Shown here in pieces: positions 44,507 through 52,104 of a stretch of 64,000 bases of DNA. Source of the DNA: an uncultured Acidobacteriota bacterium (GTDB taxonomy: Bacteria; Acidobacteriota; CAIWXX01); assembly GCA_903916735.1 (NCBI GenBank), contig CAIWXX010000164.1:1-64000 (forward strand), written 5' to 3'. Under the pieces are notes generated by a model that made no database searches, was not told the origin of the DNA, and saw only the letters and a list, made by a program, of their open reading frames with translations. The position numbers were made by a program, and so were the translations under genes. Within the stretch, counting starts at the first letter, position 1. Each line of letters opens with the position of its first letter.

Positions 44507-46399
44507 ATGAGAGAAAAAGCAGAGAGCAGCCCCGAGTTGCCAGTGGTTGAACGGATGGACGTTGGAGGATCTGGAACTCGGAATGTGAAATCCTACGTCA
44601 CAGGCCGGGGTGTTGTTGTCGAGACCAGCTGGCCTCTGAAGCGAGTGGATGAACTGCGCCGGCTGGGACCTCGCGGCGTGCCTGCGCTCCTGAAGCTGAC
44701 ATATCGCGGAGATTGGTGTGTGCGGGCCATGGCTCTTTCGGCTGTCGGAGTGATCGTCCGCGAGGATACATTGGCTTGGCGCCGCCGGACAATCCGACAT
44801 TTCATCGGGCGTCGGGTCGCTTGGTTCCGAGACGCTTTCGGAGTGACCGGGCCGAGGGGTGCATTCGTGAGTGGTCCGGTCGCCAATCGACTGCAGGACA
44901 ATTCATGGATTGTGCGGTTGGCCGCTGCCTTCGCCCTGGGTGAATTTCGCGACGCCGATCGGATAGATGACCTCCGAACAGTGCTCAAGGATCCTCTTCG
45001 TCCCGTGCGTATCGCCGCCGCCGCGGCTCTCGGGCGCTGTGGAGAAAAAATTGCTGCCTTGCCCGAGAGGATTTTAGATGGATCAGACCCGGCTCCGATG
45101 TGGATTGGCGATGCGACTCCGGCGAGACAATGGCTGGAGCGGCTTGCCGGCATTCATCTGCCTGTGCTTGAAGGATGGGGCGACATCGATCGTGACCGAC
45201 ATCCTGAAACTCCAGCTGACTGGGCACGGTTGTTGGCTGGTGAAAATGCCCATTTGGAGCAGATCGATAGCCGCGCCGCTGAAATTGAACGATACGTTCA
45301 CGACAAAGAGGCTCACTACAATCTGACAAAGCCTTTCACCTCTGTGAATCGTGCGCAAAACATCCAATTGCTCAATTCTTTCACGGCGCTTGCCGGGAAT
45401 TTGCAGCTGCCTCTGGGCGGTCTCATTCTGGATATGGGAGCCGGGACGGCCTGGGTGAGTGAGCTTCTCGCGAGACTCGGCTATCGCACGGTGACATTGG
45501 ATATCGCCGAGACGATGTTGCGCATCGGGCAACGGAGGTTTGAGCAGGCACAGCTCCCTTTTCATCCGATCGCAGGCGACATGACACGGCTTCCCGTGGC
45601 AGGTCATTCACTCGACGCCGTCCTGATCATTGACGCACTGCATCATGCACCGGACCTGCAGGCGGTCTTCGATGAGGTTTTCCGTGTTCTTGCAGACGGA
45701 GGCCAGTTCCTGATCGCCGAGCCTGGAGAAGGTCATGCGGAGACGACGAAATCGCGCGGGGAGAGTCAGGAGCATGGTGTCCGGGAAGCGGAAATTCACC
45801 TTTTCGAGGCCGCTCGTTATGCGCGCGCGGCTGGATTCGATTCAGTCCGCATCCTCCTTCATTATTTTCCCGAAATTGCCATGACACCGGAGGATTTCGA
45901 GTGTGACATGATGACCTCCACGGAGAAATGGCGCGTCCTCAAGGGTGAGCGCCTCATCGCTTTCGACGAATTTGTGGTGCAATCCGTGCTTGGACACCCG
46001 ATGATGATAATGAGCAAGGGGAGGCGTCAGGTGGATTCGTATGCACCGCATATCCTGAAGGCGGAGATCACACCCGATTTATTTCGGGATGGCGGGAGAG
46101 TATACGGCACCGTGACAGCGGCTAATGCCGGCGACACACTGTGGATCTGTGGCACGGGCGGGGTTGGGACGGTGCGACTCGGCATTCAACTCCTCACTCC
46201 CGAACGCCGCCTCATTGATATGGATTATGCCCGGATCGATTTACCGAGAAATGTCCGCCCTGGCGAGGCAATCCAACTCGCCGTTGGTATCGATCTCCCT
46301 CATCCACAGACCGGATATGTGATCAAACTGGATCTCGTCGACGAACAAGTATGCTGGTTTGGTGACGTTGGATCACAACCTGTTCACGTGGGAGTCTGA
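44507..46399 (+). CDS. HEAT-repeat SAM-dependent methyltransferase with Ig-like tail
   Basis: The product is about 630 residues with three parts. Residues 40-200 are HEAT-type helical repeats (LGPRGVPALLKLTYRGDWCVRAMAL, LAAAFALGEF). A class I methyltransferase follows (about 300-440), with motif I LILDMGAGTAWVSELLARLGY, DIAETML, DALHHAPDLQAVFDEVFRVL. A C-terminal beta domain (about 520-630) includes GGRVYGTVTAANAGDTLW and ends in VGSQPVHVGV. Comparable beta domains close glycan-modifying enzymes, so the target may be a polysaccharide. A GTG at 44504 directly precedes the chosen ATG. The next ORF begins 2 bp later and resembles the tail domain. Confidence 0.78.
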   Translation: MREKAESSPELPVVERMDVGGSGTRNVKSYVTGRGVVVETSWPLKRVDELRRLGPRGVPALLKLTYRGDWCVRAMALSAVGVIVREDTLAWRRRTIRHFIGRRVAWFRDAFGVTGPRGAFVSGPVANRLQDNSWIVRLAAAFALGEFRDADRIDDLRTVLKDPLRPVRIAAAAALGRCGEKIAALPERILDGSDPAPMWIGDATPARQWLERLAGIHLPVLEGWGDIDRDRHPETPADWARLLAGENAHLEQIDSRAAEIERYVHDKEAHYNLTKPFTSVNRAQNIQLLNSFTALAGNLQLPLGGLILDMGAGTAWVSELLARLGYRTVTLDIAETMLRIGQRRFEQAQLPFHPIAGDMTRLPVAGHSLDAVLIIDALHHAPDLQAVFDEVFRVLADGGQFLIAEPGEGHAETTKSRGESQEHGVREAEIHLFEAARYARAAGFDSVRILLHYFPEIAMTPEDFECDMMTSTEKWRVLKGERLIAFDEFVVQSVLGHPMMIMSKGRRQVDSYAPHILKAEITPDLFRDGGRVYGTVTAANAGDTLWICGTGGVGTVRLGIQLLTPERRLIDMDYARIDLPRNVRPGEAIQLAVGIDLPHPQTGYVIKLDLVDEQVCWFGDVGSQPVHVGV

Positions 46400-46401
46400 A
46401 A

Positions 46402-46731
46402 ATGGCCGGTATCATTGAGCGAGTCAACGAAGCCTGCAGAAAAGGCGGGCTGATGAATCTCCTGATGAAAGCAGCCGATTGGGGGCGCCGCCGCCGGTAT
46501 CGCGCTCTTTCGCGATTTCAAAAAATTCGTTCGGATATCGATCCGATCGACCTTCCACAAAGACTCGCTGCCGGCTGTATGTACGACATCCGGGTCAAGA
46601 TTTTGAATCGAAGCAGAATCGCTTGGAACATCGCAGGACCTAAAGACCCCCCCTTTATGGCTGCAGCAGTCTTGTACACGGGTAGAGGTTTGGTGACGGA
46701 AGAACTGCATCACCGGCGGAGACATCAATAG
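46402..46731 (+). CDS. Short ORF resembling the preceding tail domain
   Basis: The product is 109 residues. After a basic N-terminal part (GRRRRYRALSRF) it has GCMYDIRVKILNRSRIAWNI, which lines up by eye with GGRVYGTVTAANAGDTLW in the tail of the preceding gene. The C-terminal end is a basic stretch that breaks off. A run of seven C at about 46647-46653 would be a natural site for an indel. It could be an intact small protein or the start of a truncated glycan-modifying gene; I favour a truncated paralogue. It starts 2 bp after the HEAT-methyltransferase stop. Confidence 0.5.
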   Translation: MAGIIERVNEACRKGGLMNLLMKAADWGRRRRYRALSRFQKIRSDIDPIDLPQRLAAGCMYDIRVKILNRSRIAWNIAGPKDPPFMAAAVLYTGRGLVTEELHHRRRHQ

Positions 46732-46796
46732 CGAGCGGTCCTATTTCTACTGAGAAATAAACTCAGGCCCGACGCCTGCAGCCGATCGGGATGTAT

Positions 46797-46940
46797 CTAG
46801 GTGAGCTCTTCGTAGCCGTCGTTCTGGTATTCCGGGATTTTTGCCTTTTCCGCTTCCGTACCAATAAAGTATCCAACGGCGAAGGCTGTTGTCACAGCTG
46901 CCAGAACGAGAACTGCTTTGCTGAAATCCTCAAACGTCAA
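46797..46940 (-). CDS. 47-residue single-span membrane protein, TTG start
   Basis: This small ORF is shorter than usual gene-calling limits. Translation from a TTG at 46940 gives a short acidic N-terminus, one hydrophobic helix (about 9-27) and a charged C-terminal tail rich in Glu and Lys. AAGGGAG lies 6-7 nt before the TTG, and a good promoter (46962-46991) is placed about 20 nt further upstream, so transcription and translation signals are both present. There is no known family. It is divergent from tRNA-Arg. Function unknown; small membrane proteins of this size often bind larger membrane complexes. Confidence 0.6.
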   Translation of the reverse strand: MTFEDFSKAVLVLAAVTTAFAVGYFIGTEAEKAKIPEYQNDGYEELT

Positions 46941-46961
46941 CGGCGTCTCCCTTCAGCCTGA

Positions 46962-46991
46962 ATCTTACGAAACTTGATCGTCCAAAGTCAA
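46962..46991 (-). promoter_or_regulatory. Promoter of the 47-residue membrane ORF
   Basis: TTGACT (46986-46991) and TAAGAT (46962-46967) are spaced by 18 bp on the minus strand, giving a leader of about 15 nt. It is back to back with the tRNA-Arg promoter. Confidence 0.65.
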
Positions 46992-46998
46992 TCTCCGC

Positions 46999-47027
46999 TT
47001 GAAGCCGACGATCGGCTCGCATATAGT
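46999..47027 (+). promoter_or_regulatory. Promoter of tRNA-Arg
   Basis: TTGAAG (46999-47004) and TATAGT (47022-47027) are spaced by 17 bp, placing the start of transcription a few bases before the tRNA. Confidence 0.7.
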
Positions 47028-47037
47028 GTCGCTGCGC

Positions 47038-47114
47038 GCGCCCGTAGCTCAATTGGATAGAGCGACAGACTTCGAATCTGTAGGCTGGGAGTTCGAGCCT
47101 CTCCGGGCGCACCA
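47038..47114 (+). tRNA. tRNA-Arg (anticodon TCG)
   Basis: This 77-nt tRNA has acceptor stem GCGCCCG paired with CGGGCGC, D arm TAGCTCAATTGGATAGAGC, an anticodon loop CTTCGAA carrying TCG, T arm GGGAGTTCGAGCCTCTC, and an encoded CCA. It reads CGA-type arginine codons. It marks the left boundary of the decayed accessory region, and tRNA genes are common integration sites, but I see no duplicated attachment sequence. Confidence 0.95.
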
Positions 47115-47449
47115 ACAAAATCAAGCAATGACGAGCGGATTCAAATAGCTAAGCACACACGCCTATTGCGACAAAATGGCTGCGGAGCCTCTGCGGCACG
47201 GCTCGCGAGGATGCCGAGCCTCCTGGCGAGCCGTGATGGTCTGGCCCGGCAGCAATTTTGCGAAAGAGAAAACGCCAATTCGCTCATGGTCACCAGCACA
47301 TCCCCATTTCAACATCGACCCTGTCTCGTGGCCGAAGCGCCTTAAGATCTCCCATATCCTCATGTCTCGGCGTCTTTTGATCATGCCGAAAGATGCAATT
47401 GGTTTTCCTCCATGATGCAATCGGACATCATCCTGTAGAATTGCGATCC
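47115..47449. other. Non-coding stretch at island boundary
   Basis: No gene is supported in these 335 bp. It contains the second copy of the dispersed repeat and its hairpin, and the region just left of the sulfatase-modifying-factor fragment. Confidence 0.5.
47149..47235 (+). repeat. Dispersed repeat, copy 2, with terminal hairpin
   Basis: 47149-47220 matches 37879-37948. This copy continues into a stem-loop: CACGGCTCGC (47197-47206) pairs with GCGAGCCGTG (47226-47235), a perfect 10-bp stem with additional GAGG/CCTC pairing inside. A related end (CTCCCGGCGAGCCGTGATG) also occurs at about 48428-48446 inside the WD40 remnant. It looks like a REP- or MITE-like element. Confidence 0.75.
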
Positions 47450-47641
47450 ATGAACAATGTTCACCAAGTTTGGGAACTCAAGCTCACCGCCGGGGGGGTG
47501 GAGCATGTCTTCGTGTGGATTCCGCCGGGTCGATTCCTGATGGGCTCGCCGGAGGGGGAGAGGTTCGAGGACGAGCATCCCCAGCACGAGGTGGAAATAG
47601 CCAGAGGATTCTGGATGAATTTTACCCATAGCTCAAGCTGA
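47450..47641 (+). pseudogene. N-terminal fragment of a formylglycine-generating/SUMF1-type protein
   Basis: The first 55 codons carry the start of the FGE-sulfatase domain: FVWIPPGRFLMGSPEGERFEDEHPQHEVEI and GFWM. The domain normally runs 200 or more residues; here it ends after a few unrelated residues, so the gene is truncated. Intact members modify a cysteine in sulfatases or bind proteins as a stand-alone module in bacterial signalling. A TAGAAT lies 8 nt before the ATG. The break at about 47618 suggests that a foreign segment was joined here. Confidence 0.75.
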
Positions 47642-47794
47642 AACCAGTCGATATTGCAACGCTTTTCCGCAGTTGACAATTGTGGGAAATGCCCACGTTC
47701 ATCATTTGCCCTGGCATCGGTTCGATGCATCAATATGCCCGAAGGACCTTGATGGTTTCTGTTACGACGAGAATTCCGGCCGTATCGAGTCCGG

Positions 47795-48184
47795 TCAGGC
47801 CACCCCGAGCCCGAGAGCGTCTCGCAGCGAGCGCTCGAGATCCGGTGGCAGATCCCAAAGACTCTGTGCACCGGGGCAGTTCAGCGGTTCAGCCAGTGCC
47901 TGAGGATTCGTCAGAACAAAACCATATGGACCTTCGAACCAGGGTGACTGATGTTGTTTAACCGCGTCGATGATTTCGACCACGCCGATGATTGCACCAT
48001 AGACGAGTTCTTCCGGCAGTGGCTGTCTACTCCATGTGGGCACGATGGATTCCGTTACGCGTGTGCCGGCAGCATGCACTGCAATCATTCCGCGAAATCG
48101 CGTATTCCAAACGCGGTTCTCGATATCCTTTCCTCCGTGGATAATGGCCCATGCCCATGGCTGCCGAACACTCAAGGCTTTCAT
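47795..48184 (-). CDS. ASCH-domain protein
   Basis: The 129-residue product is essentially a single ASCH (PUA-like) domain. The family pattern SVRQPWAWAIIHGGKDIENR opens the protein, followed by RGMIAVHAAG and the strand GAIIGVVEIIDAV. ASCH domains bind RNA, and some hydrolyse N4-acetylcytidine. The protein seems complete, although all neighbours are decayed. A second minus-strand frame after the stop (about 47700-47790) has a protein-like run that I cannot place. It may be cargo of the accessory island. Confidence 0.85.
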   Translation of the reverse strand: MKALSVRQPWAWAIIHGGKDIENRVWNTRFRGMIAVHAAGTRVTESIVPTWSRQPLPEELVYGAIIGVVEIIDAVKQHQSPWFEGPYGFVLTNPQALAEPLNCPGAQSLWDLPPDLERSLRDALGLGVA

Positions 48185-48380
48185 GTTGCCTCCGTGAAAT
48201 TAATTCGACGACGGGGTTCATTCTGGATTCTGAATTCTGTCTTCTGACTACCTGAGCAGTTACGATGATCAATATCTACGAACTCCGCTACGGAAACCGC
48301 GGCAGCGCTCTTCAGAAATGAATTAATAATCATGTGGTCAATATGATAATGCGGTGGAATATGAGCGTCAATAATAGATC

Positions 48381-50152
48381 TCAATCGCTTGTGTGGCGAG
48401 TAAGGCGGATCGGCAGGAGCCTCGCCCTCCCGGCGAGCCGTGATGCTTCATCAGGTGAGTAGTCGCAGCTGATGCCGTCCTGTGCCTCACCGTCGTCAGA
48501 CCAGGCTTCTGACATCAGATCGCCCAGGTGTCCCGCCAGCGTGTGCAGGCACGTTACCTCCGATGTATCCCACACTCTGAGCTGATTGTCCTCGCAGCCA
48601 GTTGCCAGGTGGTGAGCGTCTGGTGAGAAAGCACACGAATGCACTTCACCGGCGTGCGGCCCCAGCATGGAAAGGCATGCGCCTGTCTCTGCGTCCCATA
48701 TCCGGGCTGTGCCATCGCCGGATCTGGATGCGATGCGGCTGCCATCCACCGAGTACTTGCACTGCCTGATCCCATCGCCATGTCCCTCCAGGACCATGCA
48801 GCATTCCCCGCTCTCCACATCCCAGATCCGTAGTTTCCGATCATTTGAGGCGGATAGGATATGGTGGCGGTCGGGTGAAAACGTGCAGAAACCGACATAG
48901 TCATCGTGACCGCTGAGCGTCATCAGGCACGGGGTTGGTCTCATGCGGCCTGTTGAGCCACTTGAGCCAGGGGCGGTGTTCCACGCTTCCATCCCAGAGC
49001 TTCTGAGCTGCCTGCGCGGGATCAGTGGAATCGGGCTGGTTGGCCGCTTCCTGGAAAGTCAGCGACGGTTCTTCTGCAATCACATGCAGTCGACTCAGGA
49101 TGAATCGCCCGGACTCATCTATAAGGATTCGAGTCTCCTGCGTCGCCTGTGTCTGCACTTTGAGCTCATAGTCATGAGGCAGAAGCGGTCCTATGCCTGC
49201 CGTACATTTTGCTTCGATGAAGCCGAGATCAGTGAGGACATCCTCGAGCTCGTCGTCGAGTCCCGCCTCCCCAAACAAGCGGTCCGCCGACCGCTCGGGG
49301 AGCCCCTCCAGCAGGCGTTGGTAGGGGCGCCCGATGCACAACCAGGTCACACTGTTGATGCCGCTCTGTGCCAGGATATCGAGGAACTAGGCGTCGTGCT
49401 GGACGATTTCATCGATGCCATCGACGATCAGGACCAGCCTGGTGCGGGGCATGCCGGGGCCGAGGTGCTCCTGAGCGAAATCGCGGATCGCGTCGCCGAA
49501 CACCTGACGCGCCTCCCTCGGGTTGACCGGAAGCTGCGTCTTCCTGGGCGTTCCAAGGATCATGCCGGTGCCGCTTGCGTGATTGGAGATTCATTCGAGC
49601 GTGGCGTCGACATGGCCATTGCGCCGATAACCGACAGCGCCTGGCGCACGAGGGGCTTCACCTTCTCCGGGTCCGCCTCCTTCTCGACCGGTTCGAGTCC
49701 GTCCCAGCCATCGAGCCGCTCCAGTGAAAAGCGCAGGAACGCCTCGCGCGAGCATCGCTCGTTGCCGATCTTGAAGCGGAACGCGAGTATCAGCGTCCCC
49801 TCAGGCGGTGCGTCGAGCAAGTCGGTGACCGCCTTGGCGAGGGGGTGTACGACTTCCCGATGCCTGCCTTGCCGCCGACCCAACCCAGACCCTCGGGAGT
49901 CCCGCGAAGGACCTCGGTCAACCTCGCGATCTCGGCCCCGCGGCCAACGACTTCTTTGGCGTCCTTGCGGATCTGGTCCTCGAAGTCCCGGACCGGGAGC
50001 ATCTTTGCGGACGACATCTCTTTCCGCCGGTCCAGCTGGAAGAGACGGCGAAAAGCTCCCCATGTCGCGTCGTCCCCCTCGGTCGGGCAGGCCCAGTCGG
50101 CGCCGAGCGGCGTGCATGACGGTTCGGCACGCCCCGGTTGAAAGTCGGCCAC
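48381..50152 (-). pseudogene. Decayed STAND/NACHT-type ATPase with WD40 repeats
   Basis: Reading across frames on the minus strand rebuilds one protein: an N-terminal segment, EVVGRGAEIARLTEVLRG, Walker A GGKAGIGKS, a linker (LAKAVTDLLDAPPEGTLILAFRF), Walker B LVLIVDGIDE, sensor region WLCIGRPYQ, a helical stretch and then about three WD40 repeats (TLSGHDDYV, LRIWDVESGEC, ARIWDAETGAC). The frame changes at the G5 run at 49841-49845, at about 49560-49575, and at about 48925-48940, and an in-frame TAG lies at 49387-49389. The repeats end early. Intact relatives are large conflict or signalling ATPases of the STAND class. The plus-strand frame that is open across this region is only its shadow. 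Confidence 0.82.
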
Positions 50153-50168
50153 CCGGTGCGTATATAAT
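50138..50168 (+). promoter_or_regulatory. Promoter of the Uma2 gene
   Basis: TTGAAA (50138-50143) and TATAAT (50163-50168) are spaced by 19 bp, slightly long. Transcription would begin near 50175, just before a GGAG at 50175-50178 that suits the ATG at 50185. Confidence 0.5.
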
Positions 50169-50184
50169 AGAGATGGAGTATGTG

Positions 50185-50757
50185 ATGGGTGAGCCAGCCA
50201 GACGAGTTGCTACTTACGAGGATATCCTCCAGCTGCCTGATAACCTGATTGGGGAGCTGATCGACGGTGACCTCTACGCATCCCCGCGTCCCGGCCCGCG
50301 GCACACCTCCTCTGCCAGCGCCCTGGGAGCTGACTTGAACGTCGCTTTCCAGCGCAGGCAGGGCGGCCCGTCCGGACCTGGCGGCTGGTGGATCTTTGAC
50401 GAACCTGAACTGCATCTCGGGCGGGACGTGCTGGTCCCCGACCTCGCGGGTTGGCGTCGCGAGAAGATGCCTTCTCTCCCTGAGGAAGCTTATTTCACCA
50501 TCCCGCCGGATTGGGTCTGTGAAGTTGTTTCCCTTTCGACGGAGCACCTTGACCGCGTCAGGAAGAAGCGCATCTACGCCCAGGCAGGCGTCGATTACAT
50601 GTGGCTGGTAAGCCCCCTCAGCCGCACGCTCGAGGTCCTGCGGCGCGAAGGAGAGTTCTGGAAGGAAATTGGACTTTTCGAAGGCGACTGCGCTGCGCGC
50701 GCCGAGCCTTTCGAAGCCATCGAGCTCGATCTATCACGTTTGTGGGAGACAAGCTGA
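50185..50757 (+). CDS. Uma2-family (DUF820) restriction-endonuclease-like protein
   Basis: This protein of about 190 residues has the PD-(D/E)xK-like fold of the Uma2 family. It shows LIGELIDGDLYASPRPGPRHT near the N-terminus, the acidic VLVPDLAGW strand and PDWVCEVVSLSTEHLDRVRKKRIYAQAGVDYMWLV, the usual EV-S-S-T plus K segment. Members are abundant in bacteria with large accessory genomes, but their biological role is unresolved. The ATG at 50185 has GGAG upstream; 50173 is an in-frame alternative. The gene is intact despite lying next to a pseudogene. Confidence 0.85.
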   Translation: MGEPARRVATYEDILQLPDNLIGELIDGDLYASPRPGPRHTSSASALGADLNVAFQRRQGGPSGPGGWWIFDEPELHLGRDVLVPDLAGWRREKMPSLPEEAYFTIPPDWVCEVVSLSTEHLDRVRKKRIYAQAGVDYMWLVSPLSRTLEVLRREGEFWKEIGLFEGDCAARAEPFEAIELDLSRLWETS

Positions 50758-51302
50758 CGAAAAGCCGGAGGTCATCGAGGAATGCGGCGCGGGGATCATT
50801 CCACAGGGATGCGAATCTCTCGGCATGACCGTGCTCGACCAGGAGCGCGCGGGCGCGATCGGGCGTGAAGGGTTAGCGTTGTGGGCGAGCGCATTCCGGA
50901 GATCCAGGATTCCGCTCTCCGCTGGGGCTCTTTCAGGTGAGATCATGGCCAGTGCACGACTGGCGAGATTCGACAGGTCGGGGAATAAACATCCCTCAAT
51001 CAATATGGGAGAGGCGGCTGCTTCCTGCAGGATGTGGAGTCACTGTCCAAACATCGGCCGTTCGATCGCGTCCAATATGGTGGTCTTGAGCCAGTCCGGA
51101 AACCGGGGCGGTCCCGGCGATGCAGACAACTCCGCGATCGCTGCGGTCGCAAGGAAGCGCATCAGCATCTCGGCGGCGCCGCAGAGGCTCCGAAGCCATT
51201 TGGTCGCAATAGGCGCGTGCCTACTCGCGGATAGGGGTAAGAAAAACGCCGAAGTGGGAGTCAGGGTACCGATCAGATTGGTGTAACCACACACGGCCTT
51301 AA
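50758..51302. other. Stretch without recognisable gene
   Basis: Both strands have frames open for 90-200 codons here, but none shows a known motif and they overlap each other. I take the region to be decayed DNA between the Uma2 gene and an IS remnant. Confidence 0.5.
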
Positions 51303-51740
51303 CTAGCAAAGGTCGAAATTTCGGCCTTTGTGATCGATATCGACCTTCAGCTCCACTGTGCAGTCGAGGACTGCTGACCGATTCCTCATGTGCTCGATTC
51401 TCTGCCGGCTCTCTTTTGTGAAGCAGAGCGTGCGGTTGGAAGTGACGCGGAAGAGAAACCGGACGTGCCTATCGTGGAGATCGAGAAACCACAAAATCTC
51501 GAAGTATAGGCGATCAGCCAAGAGAAGATCACCTTTACGCAGGTTCGCGGAGAGGGAGATGGCAAGTATCAATCCTCTCAGGACCGGCCATGAGAGCGGC
51601 AAGATTGCCTCGCAACATGTATCTTCTGTTCTCAATGGCCCATCCGCCAGAGAAGAAAGACTATCGCGATAATGGACCATCTCGCCTGCGCAGCTAGTTG
51701 AATGCTCTTTGTTGCTTTCTTCAGTTCCTCGACTGTCCAC
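51303..51740 (-). pseudogene. IS4-like transposase remnant
   Basis: The minus-strand frame has GDLLLADRLYFEILWFLDLHDRHVRFLFRV, the DDE-domain segment with the second catalytic Asp in LADR typical of IS4-family transposases. The C-terminal glutamate motif is missing and the frame ends soon after, so it is truncated. The upstream frame at 51632-51907 may hold its displaced N-terminal part (ITAEDGFAFFRLWTVEELKKA), but I cannot confirm this. No terminal inverted repeats were seen. Confidence 0.55.
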
Positions 51741-52104
51741 AGTCGGAAAAAGGCGAAGCCATCCTCCGCTGTAATCTTCAACAACCGGTCATCGACGCAA
51801 TCGTGGCTATTCGGCATATCCTTCTCCCAGAGAACCAATTTGGTTCGCGTTGTGTTCCTGGAAATTCGCCCACAATATGGTACAGGCCAAAGATATCCAA
51901 ACGACAAGTGTATTCGTCGCCATGACCCTCAGCGAGGCCAGGACCCACCTGACATGCTACGTCGACGCCTATCGAGAGAAACTTAGTAGCATTGGCGTCT
52001 GATGCCCCGACCAATTTTCCATGGCCGAGGATGCGAGCAGAATCATACGCGGCAGAGTATTTCTTGAAATCTGTTCTCCCGCGGTCCCTCTCACGCGCGC
52101 TTCA
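51741..52104. other. Right end of decayed island
   Basis: Overlapping short frames are present, but no intact gene is supported. The stretch joins the IS-like remnant to the end of the threonine-synthase-like gene. Confidence 0.4.

Noticed and set aside
48943-50172. Long plus-strand open frame fused in-frame to the Uma2 gene
   Set aside because: It is the antisense shadow of the STAND-WD40 pseudogene; the Uma2 promoter and start lie at 50138-50185.
50669-51286. Open frames on both strands right of the Uma2 gene
   Set aside because: They overlap each other and carry no recognisable domain.
47038-52104. Integrated element bounded by tRNA-Arg
   Set aside because: No integrase and no second copy of the tRNA 3' end were seen, so integration at this tRNA is not supported.
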